Part shown: piece by piece, positions 1 to 6,238 of the stretch
Numbering within the stretch: the first letter of the stretch is position 1
How the letters are laid out: each line of letters starts with the position of its first letter
NCBI GenBank assembly: GCA_964442905.1
Contig: CAYUBD010000030.1
Span: forward strand, 1-12,293
DNA from: JAFGFG01 sp964442905
Lineage (GTDB): Archaea > Aenigmatarchaeota > Aenigmatarchaeia > QMZP01 > JAFGSV01
Direction: 5' to 3'
DNA: 12,293 nt
Translations under genes and position numbers: made by a program
Notes under the pieces: generated by a model
Told to the model about the DNA's origin: nothing
The model's database searches: none
The model's input: the letters and a program-made list of their open reading frames with translations, nothing else

Positions 1-2031
1 TTCTGAAGTGCAGGAACCGCCGCAGTCTACATCAGTCTCGTCTCCGTTCATTAATTCATCAGAACATGAAGGTACAGCACACACGCCGTCCTCATCTACC
101 AGCCCGTCGCAGTCGTTGTCAAGCGTATCGCAGCTTAATTCCGTGGGCTCATAAAAGGATCCGTAATTGGTAGCCGTGCATGCCTGCCAGCCTGAAACTC
201 CGCCGCATGTCTGGGTCGAGCCTGAACATACGCCCAGCTGGAGAGCACATGGAGGCGGTATCATGTTATTGTCAGTAGTTCCGTCGCAGTCATTGTCTGA
301 GCCATCACAGAGTTCCATAGATGGCACTACCTCTCCTTCGCAACTGTCCCACGTCCCGGCTGAACAGGTCTGTAAACCACCTTGACATACTCCGACATCA
401 AGTGTTCCTCCAGGGCCGGTGTAGCATGACCGTATCAATGATTCATCCACAGAACCATCACAGTCGTCGTCAAGTCCATTACACGCTTCAGACGACGGGA
501 GAGTGTCCTGAACACATGTGAGTGAACCGCTGCTGCATGTAGTGGTACCAGAGGAACATACACCAGGAAGTCCGGTATTACAACTTCCGCCACCACCCGG
601 ATTTCCTTCATCTATATCACCGTCGCAGTCGTTGTCAAGCCCGTCGCAGATTTCTGATGAAGGGAAAACATCCTGGGTGCAGTGAAGAGAACCATCAGAG
701 CAAGTCAATGTACCGGCTGAGCATACACCAGGAAGTCCGGTATTACATGAGCCTCCTCCTCCTGGGTTGCCTTCGTCTACATCACCATCACAATCATTGT
801 CAAGTCCGTCGCACAACTCGGGTTCAGGTGTACCAGGAACGGCGTCACACTCCACACCGCTTCCGTCTGGCATGCATACGACATGCCCGCCCGCCTGGCA
901 TGCGCCTATGCCGGCTGAGCACACATCATCAAGCGTTGGGAAGTCCTCGTCGATCTCGCCGTCGCAGTCGTTGTCAAGGCCGTCGCAGGTCTCTGGGGTC
1001 GGGGTGCATGTAGTAATTATGAAAACATATGCCTTCGAGGAGTTGGTCCAGTTCCACCTGTCTGTTCCCTGTACGCTTATCCCGTAAGGATGGTCCGGCA
1101 CGCAGCTACCGCCGCATATATGGGATTCTACCTCGGACCAGTTTAATGTTGCTTTGGGTTCAGTCGTCTCCAGGTCATCAAAATATCCGTCATCGTCAAG
1201 GTCCCACTCAAAGAAGACTATATCGTCCCCGCAGCCGTACTCATTGGGGTCGATGCTTCCCGAGGCGTCCAGAGCAAGTGGCTCTCCTGCTTCAACGACA
1301 TAAGGCCCGCCTGCGTCCATCTCGGGGGGAGCGTTGCCGTCGCAGCATGTCCTCCTGAAGTTGTATCCGACAGCTGCAAGGTCAAGTATGCTTATCTCCC
1401 CGTCCTTGTTGATGTCCGCGTTCGGATTCCAGTAAGTCTCGCCCGGATTGGTATTGTATGCCATTCCCACCCTTGCCAGGTCGAATATGTTGACTACGCA
1501 GTTCCCGTCGACATCGCCCTCGACAGGCACCAGTGTCCTTAATCCTTTCTGGGTGCTGTAGGAAATATAGACACCGTTCGGGTCTGAAAGGTTGAGCTCT
1601 GAAAGGTTCAGCCATGTGGGCCCCCATATGTTGAGCTGTTCGAACTCCAGGGTGAAGAGCCCCCTGTCGCCGGTAACGCCGTCGACCGCCGGGTTCAGCC
1701 TCGTATTCGCGAAATAGAACTTCCCGTTGGCGTTGTCCAGGGCTACGCCTATGGGGAATGAAGTGGAGGCGCCGTCGTCATTGAAGAAGTCGCCCTCGCT
1801 GTATCCCTTCACCTGGAGAACATCGGGGTCGAAGTCCAGCACCATCTCGGCGGCATACACCTCGTCCGTCGCGTTGAGCCTGACCTCGACAGGGAAATCC
1901 GCGCCTCCCGTCACGACCTCGTCCCCGGGATAGACGTAAACATGGTTCTGGGCGGCCGCGAGAGAGGGAATCAGCAGAAGCACTAGCAGTGTTAATCCGA
2001 ATGCTCCTAATGCAGTGCTTCCTGAAGACAT
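1..2031 (-). CDS. Secreted multidomain surface protein: cohesin, dockerin, PKD and MopE-type metal-binding repeats (3' end outside window)
   Basis: An open frame of 677 codons runs without a stop from the ATG at 2031 to base 1, so the C-terminus is missing. Residues 1-27 form a signal peptide (hydrophobic core, LAAAQ end). Residues about 28-165 resemble a cohesin domain (AEMVLDFDPDVLQV region). Residues 172-224 carry two dockerin-like calcium loops (D173/D175/N177/D184 and D206/N208/D210/D217). Residues 235-340 resemble a PKD domain (GGPYVVEAGEPLALDASGS). From 348 on come six copies of a CDGLDNDCDG motif, at 349, 407, 462, 517, 575 and 634, like the MopE metal-binding family; each contains a DxDxDG loop. 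The end shows an NGDETDVDCGG motif seen in large secreted bacterial proteins. It is inferred to act outside the cell in adhesion or surface assembly with calcium. No alternative in-frame start lies upstream. The domain calls are strong; the exact role is unknown. Confidence 0.88.
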   Translation of the reverse strand, partial: MSSGSTALGAFGLTLLVLLLIPSLAAAQNHVYVYPGDEVVTGGADFPVEVRLNATDEVYAAEMVLDFDPDVLQVKGYSEGDFFNDDGASTSFPIGVALDNANGKFYFANTRLNPAVDGVTGDRGLFTLEFEQLNIWGPTWLNLSELNLSDPNGVYISYSTQKGLRTLVPVEGDVDGNCVVNIFDLARVGMAYNTNPGETYWNPNADINKDGEISILDLAAVGYNFRRTCCDGNAPPEMDAGGPYVVEAGEPLALDASGSIDPNEYGCGDDIVFFEWDLDDDGYFDDLETTEPKATLNWSEVESHICGGSCVPDHPYGISVQGTDRWNWTNSSKAYVFIITTCTPTPETCDGLDNDCDGEIDEDFPTLDDVCSAGIGACQAGGHVVCMPDGSGVECDAVPGTPEPELCDGLDNDCDGDVDEGNPGGGGSCNTGLPGVCSAGTLTCSDGSLHCTQDVFPSSEICDGLDNDCDGDIDEGNPGGGGSCNTGLPGVCSSGTTTCSSGSLTCVQDTLPSSEACNGLDDDCDGSVDESLIRSCYTGPGGTLDVGVCQGGLQTCSAGTWDSCEGEVVPSMELCDGSDNDCDGTTDNNMIPPPCALQLGVCSGSTQTCGGVSGWQACTATNYGSFYEPTELSCDTLDNDCDGLVDEDGVCAVPSCSDELMNGDETDVDCGGSCTSE
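445..774 (-). repeat. Two tandem 165-base units inside the MopE-type repeat tail
   Basis: Residues 420-474 and 475-529 of the surface protein are two adjacent 55-residue units that match at 43 of 55 positions by my hand alignment. Both begin EGNPGGGGSCNTGLPGVCS. At the DNA level a 26-base stretch is identical at 557-582 and 722-747, exactly 165 bases apart. The other MopE motifs are spaced 55-59 residues apart and are more diverged. This points to a recent tandem duplication of one unit within an older repeat series. Confidence 0.85.
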
Positions 2032-2069
2032 GACCTCACATAGAATATTGATAACTAAATTATCGGGTG

Positions 2070-2083
2070 AAGTTTTAAATTTG
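2070..2083 (-). promoter_or_regulatory. Putative TATA box for the cohesin/MopE surface protein
   Basis: The minus strand reads AATTTAAAAC about 45 bases before the ATG at 2031, directly after the stop of the upstream PH-like gene. Transcription would start near 2050 and give a leader of roughly 20 bases. GAGGTC sits immediately before the ATG and resembles a Shine-Dalgarno core but is unusually close. The inference rests on position and composition only. Confidence 0.45.
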
Positions 2084-2092
2084 TTGAGTAAT

Positions 2093-2680
2093 TTACCGCT
2101 TCTTCTCCAGGAGCTTCCTGATCTTGACAAGCTCTTTCACGACGTCCGTGCCTACAGCTGATGGTTCTTCTTCGTAGGCTTCTACCGCAACGGGCTTCTT
2201 CCCGCGCACGAACTTCATGATGAACTCGCGCATCTCCTCGAAGTCCTCTATCCCGTCCAGCCTTATCTCGGACGAGCGCTGATTCGCTCCGGAGTAGCCG
2301 GCAGTCTGTATCTTCAGGGAGGCTATGCCGAAATGTCTCGAAAGAGGCCCCTGTATTATGTCAACATTGGTTATCCTGTTGAACGGGACTATGCCCGTGT
2401 TCCTGAACCACACGCCGCGTCTCCACACTATCTCACTGCCGGTTATCCTGTATAGTATTGTGTGATAGTACTTGGGAATCCATATTAGCACAAAGAGTAT
2501 CATTATGGAAACAGGTGTCCCTATTATTGCTGCCACATGCCACGGTGCGAAAATGAAGACCGGTAGCATCCAAAGCAGAATTCCAAAGAATATTCCTCCA
2601 AGGAAATATAAGTAGTACAGGCTCCTGAGCTGCGTTGCCGGTCTGAAGTCCTCCCCGAGCTTTACATTCAGCTTTTTCAT
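2093..2680 (-). CDS. Membrane protein with bacterial-PH-like (YdbS/bPH2-type) domain
   Basis: The 195-residue protein starts with a short polar segment, then two hydrophobic helices at about 22-43 and 48-69. A soluble domain follows at about 74-155 with the features of the bPH2 family: a YRITGSEIVWRRGVW strand pair, then VPFNRITNVDIIQGPLSRHFG and a SLKIQTAG strand. The C-terminal 40 residues are charged and probably helical (VKELVKIRKLLEKKR). In this family the helix pair anchors the PH-like domain to the inner face of the membrane; the ligand and function are generally unknown. The gene is divergent from the exonuclease gene across 34 bases and lies upstream of the surface-protein gene, which appears to have its own promoter. 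The family call is firm, the role is not known. Confidence 0.85.
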   Translation of the reverse strand: MKKLNVKLGEDFRPATQLRSLYYLYFLGGIFFGILLWMLPVFIFAPWHVAAIIGTPVSIMILFVLIWIPKYYHTILYRITGSEIVWRRGVWFRNTGIVPFNRITNVDIIQGPLSRHFGIASLKIQTAGYSGANQRSSEIRLDGIEDFEEMREFIMKFVRGKKPVAVEAYEEEPSAVGTDVVKELVKIRKLLEKKR

Positions 2681-2681
2681 A

Positions 2682-2691
2682 GTTATATTTT
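2682..2691 (+). promoter_or_regulatory. Putative TATA box for the exonuclease gene
   Basis: GTTATATTTT is centred about 28 bases before the ATG at 2715, the distance expected for a leaderless archaeal transcript. It lies in the 34-base divergent gap and faces away from the PH-like gene. Confidence 0.5.
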
Positions 2692-2699
2692 TACTTCCG

Positions 2700-2710
2700 A
2701 CTTAAAATAA
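2700..2710 (-). promoter_or_regulatory. Putative TATA box for the PH-like membrane protein
   Basis: The minus strand reads TTATTTTAAGT, centred about 26 bases before the start codon at 2680. It lies inside the expected start region of the opposite gene, so the two promoters overlap in one short gap. Confidence 0.5.
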
Positions 2711-2714
2711 TGTT

Positions 2715-3353
2715 ATGGAAGAAAAGAAAGAAGAAAAGCCGAAGCCGCGTTTCTCACTGACGAAGGAGCAGATAAATGAATTGCCTGTCGGTGGCTTCGG
2801 AGGCAAGATATATCTTATCTATACGAAGAAGAAGGCCGAGGAAGCGGCTGAGAACCTGCTCAGGCACGAAACACTCGGCTTCGACACGGAGACAAAGCCG
2901 GTTTTCAAGAAAGGGCAGAAGCAGAATCCCATAGCGCTCATACAGCTCTCCACTGAAAAGACAGCGTATCTGTTCAGGGTAAACGAGACCGGGATGGTGC
3001 CCGGGCTGAAAAAGGTGCTTGAAAGTCCGAATATACTCAAGATTGGACAGGCCATGAAACATGAGATTCTGACCATGAAGAAGGAGCTCGATGTGAAAGG
3101 CAATGGATTCGTGGACCTCCTTGACGCGGCATTCAAGCTGGAAACCGAGCCGAAAAGCGTCAAGGGACTGGCTGCGCTGTTCCTCGGCATACGCATAATC
3201 AAGTCCATGCAGGTGACCAACTGGGAACGGGAAAGGCTTTCAATGAAGCAGCAGCGCTATGCGGCGACGGATGCCTGGGCCTGCCTGGAGGTTTTCAGGG
3301 AATTGCAGAAAAGAAGGCTTCTGAAGTCTATTGATACCGGAAAGCACCGGTAG
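2715..3353 (+). CDS. 3'-5' exonuclease, RNase D/WRN-type DEDDy fold
   Basis: The 212-residue protein carries the three exonuclease motifs of the DnaQ-like DEDDy superfamily. Exo I is GFDTET (D57, E59), followed by an IALIQLST strand. The Exo II region is KIGQAMKHEI, in which E117 takes the place normally held by aspartate. Exo III is YAATDAWA (Y182, D186). The arrangement resembles the small '3'-5' exonuclease domain' proteins of bacteria that contain DTETRP, KIG, NWE and DAWACL segments. The first 20 residues are a charged extension and there is no HRDC or helicase domain. It would trim RNA or DNA from the 3' end using two metal ions; the natural substrate cannot be told. The start at 2715 fits the TATA box 28 bases upstream. 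Confidence 0.87.
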   Translation: MEEKKEEKPKPRFSLTKEQINELPVGGFGGKIYLIYTKKKAEEAAENLLRHETLGFDTETKPVFKKGQKQNPIALIQLSTEKTAYLFRVNETGMVPGLKKVLESPNILKIGQAMKHEILTMKKELDVKGNGFVDLLDAAFKLETEPKSVKGLAALFLGIRIIKSMQVTNWERERLSMKQQRYAATDAWACLEVFRELQKRRLLKSIDTGKHR

Positions 3354-3363
3354 ACCGGGTTAG

Positions 3364-3373
3364 TTTTAAAAAA
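3364..3373 (+). promoter_or_regulatory. Putative TATA box for the 104-residue orphan gene
   Basis: TTTTAAAAAA is centred about 27 bases before the ATG at 3395, giving a leaderless layout. The run of Ts may also help end transcription of the exonuclease gene; the two roles cannot be separated here. Confidence 0.5.
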
Positions 3374-3394
3374 GTTTTCCTGAATGATAGTATT

Positions 3395-3709
3395 ATGTAT
3401 GATGCGTCATCCGGGACAATCAAAGGAAATTACTTTCTTATAAAGAGGGATTTTATAGATGCAGTCAGATGTATAGACCATCTTCGTCCGGTCGCAAAAC
3501 TTCTTGACGAATACATGAAAGATGATGTATACAATCGAATCAGTTCTGATCCAAGAACCGCATTCTGCGCGATAATGAACACAACAGTATCCAAGAATGT
3601 CCCTAATGATAACAAGAGTGATTATAAGAAAGCTGTAAAATCAATAAACACTAATATGTTCAAGAAAAATCCATTCCCTTCGTTCATGAAGAGCGCTAAC
3701 TGGATATAA
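3395..3709 (+). CDS. Hypothetical protein, AT-rich orphan
   Basis: A 104-residue soluble protein that I do not recognise. There is no signal peptide and no membrane segment. The middle (about 17-50) looks helical and charged, and the C-terminal third is lysine-rich (KSDYKKAVKSIN, NMFKKNPF). Support for it being real comes from a TATA-like box at the usual distance from its ATG, tight spacing to its neighbours and the lack of a better frame. Its GC content, about 35 percent by hand count over four sequence rows, is well below the flanking genes at over 50 percent, and it sits next to another AT-rich unknown gene. Lineage-specific or recently acquired origin is an inference. Confidence 0.6.
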   Translation: MYDASSGTIKGNYFLIKRDFIDAVRCIDHLRPVAKLLDEYMKDDVYNRISSDPRTAFCAIMNTTVSKNVPNDNKSDYKKAVKSINTNMFKKNPFPSFMKSANWI

Positions 3710-3732
3710 CGGCTAATCGTCTGGATTCAATG

Positions 3733-3740
3733 CTTATAAA
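3733..3740 (+). promoter_or_regulatory. Putative TATA box that decides the start of the next gene
   Basis: CTTATAAA overlaps the upstream in-frame ATG at 3730, so that ATG would lie outside the transcript. Transcription from here would start near 3761, and the next in-frame ATG is 3775, preceded by GGAAGTGG, which may act as a weak ribosome binding site. Confidence 0.55.
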
Positions 3741-3774
3741 ACTTTCCGTGAACGATTTTTCAGGAAGTGGTATC

Positions 3775-4569
3775 ATGGCCTCTGAAAAATCCAAATCACT
3801 TGAAAGAAGGAATTACACTATATACATTGACGACTTCAGAGAGTGTCTGAATAAAGATTTCGAGAAGATGATACCTGAAGATCCGGATAGAGAGGATCTC
3901 AGCCCCGTACTGGGAACTATGAAGAGGTACATAGATTACAAATTAAGTGATGCCATAGATAAGGGTCGGGTAATTCCCGGTTTTGAAGACGGATACAGAG
4001 TAAAAATGAAAGTCACATCCACTGACGAAGTGAAAGCTGTCATGCGGGCTTTCGGTAATGTTCTCATTGCTGTATTGGACGAAGAAGAGATGCAAAGGCT
4101 CGACGAACACATAATCGTGAAAGACCGTAACGGTAATGAAAAATACAGGTTTACCCCAAAGCAGCATTTGTTTAATACAGTAAAAAAACAAGCCAAAATG
4201 CAAATTGCCAACAGACGAGATGAATATGGAAAAGTGAGCTTCATAGATGAATCGAGCAGAACGATTATCACTGCATGCGATAACACTCTGGACAAAAATA
4301 TAGCAGATTATTATTACAAAAGAGATCTTTCAGATTACATCAGACTGACTCCTGAAGAGAAGATAGATGCCGCGAACACATTCTATGCGACCCACAAGAT
4401 ACCGTACTTACTGTATCCTACAGACGAGCCTCTGAACAAATGCATTCTCGGAGAAAGACTTCTCGAAAGGATTTCACAGTATCCGCGCAAACAGAAGCTG
4501 GCGATATACAGAAGACTAACCCAGAAACAGCCAGAATTGTTCGGACTACCTGCGCTGAAGTCTGCATGA
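3775..4569 (+). CDS. Hypothetical protein, AT-rich orphan
   Basis: A 264-residue soluble protein that I do not recognise. I start it at 3775 (MASEKSKSLERR) rather than at the in-frame ATG at 3730, because a TATA-like box covers the earlier codon and the extra 15 residues show no domain character. The sequence is rich in charged residues: an acidic stretch near 34-42, a mixed alpha/beta-looking middle (RVKMKVTSTDEVKAVMRAF, then VLIAVLDEEEM), and a basic segment near 129-148 (KQHLFNTVKKQAKMQIANRR) that could bind nucleic acid. The last third is helical with RKQKLAIYRRLTQKQ. There are no membrane segments and no catalytic motif that I can name. It shares low GC with the preceding orphan, which suggests a common origin; any functional pairing is speculation. 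Confidence 0.65.
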   Translation: MASEKSKSLERRNYTIYIDDFRECLNKDFEKMIPEDPDREDLSPVLGTMKRYIDYKLSDAIDKGRVIPGFEDGYRVKMKVTSTDEVKAVMRAFGNVLIAVLDEEEMQRLDEHIIVKDRNGNEKYRFTPKQHLFNTVKKQAKMQIANRRDEYGKVSFIDESSRTIITACDNTLDKNIADYYYKRDLSDYIRLTPEEKIDAANTFYATHKIPYLLYPTDEPLNKCILGERLLERISQYPRKQKLAIYRRLTQKQPELFGLPALKSA

Positions 4570-4580
4570 GCTGAAAACTG

Positions 4581-4588
4581 TTTTTATT
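4581..4588 (+). promoter_or_regulatory. Putative TATA box for the pilin-like gene pair
   Basis: TTTTTATT is centred about 26 bases before the ATG at 4611. It would drive both pilin-like genes, since the second overlaps the first and has no box of its own. Confidence 0.5.
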
Positions 4589-4610
4589 CTAGTCAAAGCA
4601 TAATATAAAC

Positions 4611-5024
4611 ATGAAAGCCCAGGCTGCCTTTGAATACATGCTTGTCGCAATGATCGTACTGGCCTTTCTGGTACCGCTGTGGACATATACGATGGGCATG
4701 AACAATGAAGCCACAGACGAGCTGGCGCTCTCCTATGCCAAGAATGCCGTGGAAAGCATCACGTCCGCGGCTGATCTGGTCTACTCGCAGGGGGCACCCG
4801 CCAAGGTCAGGATAAAGATATTCATACCCAGCGGCGTGGAGGAGGCCAACATAACAAACCAGACCGTAATAATGAAGGTCGTCTACAGCGGAGGCACTAC
4901 CGGTATATTTTCAGTCTCAAGGGCAGGGCTGAACGGGACCATGCCTGTTACAAGAGGCATGCATATTATGGATATAAGGGCTGTTGATAATGCAAACTAT
5001 GAAGTCGATATCCAGGAAGCATAA
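4611..5024 (+). CDS. Class III signal peptide (pilin-like) protein
   Basis: A 137-residue protein that opens with MKAQAAFEYM, the class III prepilin signal of archaea: a very short basic n-region, a cleavage site before Q4, and a conserved E8 at position +5 of the mature chain. A hydrophobic helix follows at about 9-28 and serves as both membrane anchor and pilus core. The remainder (30-137) is a beta-rich extracellular part with the strands KVRIKIFIP, TVIMKVVYSG and GIFSVSRAG and a few N-glycosylation sequons (NIT, NQT, NGT). Family knowledge says such proteins are cut by an EppA-type peptidase and packed into thin surface pili. No peptidase or assembly ATPase is in the window. Gene 4990-5406 overlaps its end and encodes a second protein of the same kind. 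Confidence 0.85.
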   Translation: MKAQAAFEYMLVAMIVLAFLVPLWTYTMGMNNEATDELALSYAKNAVESITSAADLVYSQGAPAKVRIKIFIPSGVEEANITNQTVIMKVVYSGGTTGIFSVSRAGLNGTMPVTRGMHIMDIRAVDNANYEVDIQEA

Positions 5025-5406
5025 AGCGCAGAGCGCATTCGAGTTCATGTTCATATTCGGCGTATTTCTTTCAGCTCTGGTGGTAGGGCTCTGGGTAGCA
5101 AACGTCAAGACCGGCGAGATAAACATGTATGACAAGAACCTGAAGATAGATGACCTCCTCACGGCAGTGACGGAGAAGATAAACACGGCATGGATAGAAG
5201 GGGAAGGCTTCAGCACGAACGTGACGCTTCCGGAGCTGGTCGCGAGCTCGTCATATGAGATCAACGTGACATCCAACTTCGTCATCGTGACAGTCGGCGG
5301 TGAGCACTACACGAGAAGCATAATAACAGAGAATGTCACAGGTGAGCTGACAATCGGTGCAACCAACACACTGCTAAATAACGGGGAACACGTTGAGATA
5401 GTGTGA
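4990..5406 (+). CDS. Second class III signal peptide (pilin-like) protein
   Basis: About 138 residues. The basic leader MQTMKSISRKHKA is followed by QSAFEFMF, again a class III cleavage site before Q14 with glutamate at mature position +5. The helix at 19-36 is the anchor. The rest is a small beta-rich ectodomain with the sequons NVT, NVT and NVT. The frame is open further 5', so the start is uncertain. I chose ATG 4990 because AAGGG at 4976-4980 sits 9 bases before it; ATG 4999 (MKSISRKHKA) and TTG 4984 are alternatives. The gene overlaps the first pilin gene by 35 bases and has no TATA box, so it is almost certainly co-transcribed. It could be a minor or tip subunit of the same filament. 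Confidence 0.82.
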   Translation: MQTMKSISRKHKAQSAFEFMFIFGVFLSALVVGLWVANVKTGEINMYDKNLKIDDLLTAVTEKINTAWIEGEGFSTNVTLPELVASSSYEINVTSNFVIVTVGGEHYTRSIITENVTGELTIGATNTLLNNGEHVEIV

Positions 5407-5409
5407 AGC

Positions 5410-5417
5410 TTTTTAAT
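5410..5417 (+). promoter_or_regulatory. Putative TATA box for NAD kinase
   Basis: TTTTTAAT is centred 25-26 bases before the ATG at 5439, beginning four bases after the stop of the second pilin gene. The layout is leaderless. Confidence 0.55.
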
Positions 5418-5438
5418 GGCTTTTAGGAATGTATTCTT

Positions 5439-6197
5439 ATGAGATTCATCGTGAAGCACAAGGAAGAGCAGGGTAATGCTGTCAGGGAGAAGGTAGTCTC
5501 TTTGCTCAGGGAAAGAGGCATTGAATGCACCGATGATGCGGGAAAGGATGCCGACTTCGCGGTGATCATAGGCGGTGACGGGACGCTTCTCAAGCACAAC
5601 TCGCAGCTGAAATGTCCGATTCTCGGGATAAATCCGGGTCACAGCGTGGGACATTACATGAGAGCATGCGCGGATGACTTCGGGGAAAAGATTCTCAGGC
5701 TTATCGATGGCAGGGAAGGGAAGGACTATCATGTCTACGACTTCGTGAGGCTGGAGACGTCCGTAAACGGTGAAAAGATGGGTACAACCGCGCTCAACGA
5801 CGTGCTTGTGAGCCCCATATATGTGAGGAGGGCGCTGAAGGCTGCTGTGGAGGTCAACGGGAAGAAGAGCGATGAAACCAACTCCGGCATAATAATATAC
5901 ACACCGACAGGATCCACCGCGTTCGCGCATTCTGCCGGGGCGGAGACGCTGGAATACGACAGGGATGTAATGGGAATTGCCGCGCTGGCGCCCTACAGCG
6001 GTGAGCTGAAGAAGGGCGAGATGCTGCTTGGAAAGGGAGATGTGAAGATAGTGTGCCTCAGCGAAGAAGGCGAGGTCTGCATTGACGGCAGCGATGTGAA
6101 CATTAAGAAGATTGGAAAAGGTGACACAGTGGCCGTAAGGAAGTGCACGTTACCGGTCAGGCTTGTTGGATTCAGGAGCAGGTTCGACACTTCTTAG
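5439..6197 (+). CDS. nadK: NAD kinase
   Basis: The 252-residue protein has the hallmarks of the NAD kinase family. GGDGT at 45-49 follows a hydrophobic strand (FAVIIGGDG). The NE/D motif appears as ALND (N120, D121). The glycine-rich YTPTGSTAFAHSAGA lies at 154-168, and a CIDGSD turn near 214-219 occupies the place of the usual DG motif. The enzyme phosphorylates the 2'-hydroxyl of NAD with ATP (or polyphosphate in some archaea) to make NADP in the cytoplasm. Length is normal for a short archaeal form. The segment after ILGIN reads PGHSVGHYM instead of the common G-R-x-G-[FY]-L, an unusual but apparently tolerated variant. It is probably a single-gene unit with its own TATA box. Confidence 0.95.
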   Translation: MRFIVKHKEEQGNAVREKVVSLLRERGIECTDDAGKDADFAVIIGGDGTLLKHNSQLKCPILGINPGHSVGHYMRACADDFGEKILRLIDGREGKDYHVYDFVRLETSVNGEKMGTTALNDVLVSPIYVRRALKAAVEVNGKKSDETNSGIIIYTPTGSTAFAHSAGAETLEYDRDVMGIAALAPYSGELKKGEMLLGKGDVKIVCLSEEGEVCIDGSDVNIKKIGKGDTVAVRKCTLPVRLVGFRSRFDTS

Positions 6198-6207
6198 CTG
6201 TTTGCAA

Positions 6208-6216
6208 CATTAATAA
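6208..6216 (+). promoter_or_regulatory. Putative TATA box for the small membrane protein
   Basis: CATTAATAA is centred about 27 bases before the ATG at 6239. This spacing supports 6239 over the longer frame that opens at 6143 inside nadK. Confidence 0.5.
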
Positions 6217-6238
6217 GAATCGGAAGGCAGAATTATTC

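Noticed and set aside
557..747. Possible CRISPR-like spaced repeat (26 identical bases at a 165-base offset)
   Set aside because: There are only two copies, the spacing is a whole number of codons, and the repeats encode a protein repeat unit.
167..1358. Several plus-strand open frames opposite the surface-protein tail
   Set aside because: They are low-complexity Ser/Pro/His/Arg-rich shadows of the DNDCDG repeats on the minus strand, without promoters or recognisable domains.
1382..1627. An 81-codon minus-strand frame inside the surface-protein gene
   Set aside because: It is in another frame of the same strand over the cohesin-dockerin coding part, which has clear domain support; the shadow has none.
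3336..3351. Short hairpin (ACCGG, 6-base loop, CCGGT) followed by a T-containing stretch at the end of the exonuclease gene
   Set aside because: The stem is five base pairs and within the coding end, the nearest T run is 13 bases away and is better explained as the next gene's TATA box; archaeal termination does not need a hairpin.
6143..6238. 32-residue N-terminal extension of the small membrane protein into nadK
   Set aside because: It overlaps the conserved end of nadK and a TATA-like box sits at the right distance from the ATG at 6239.
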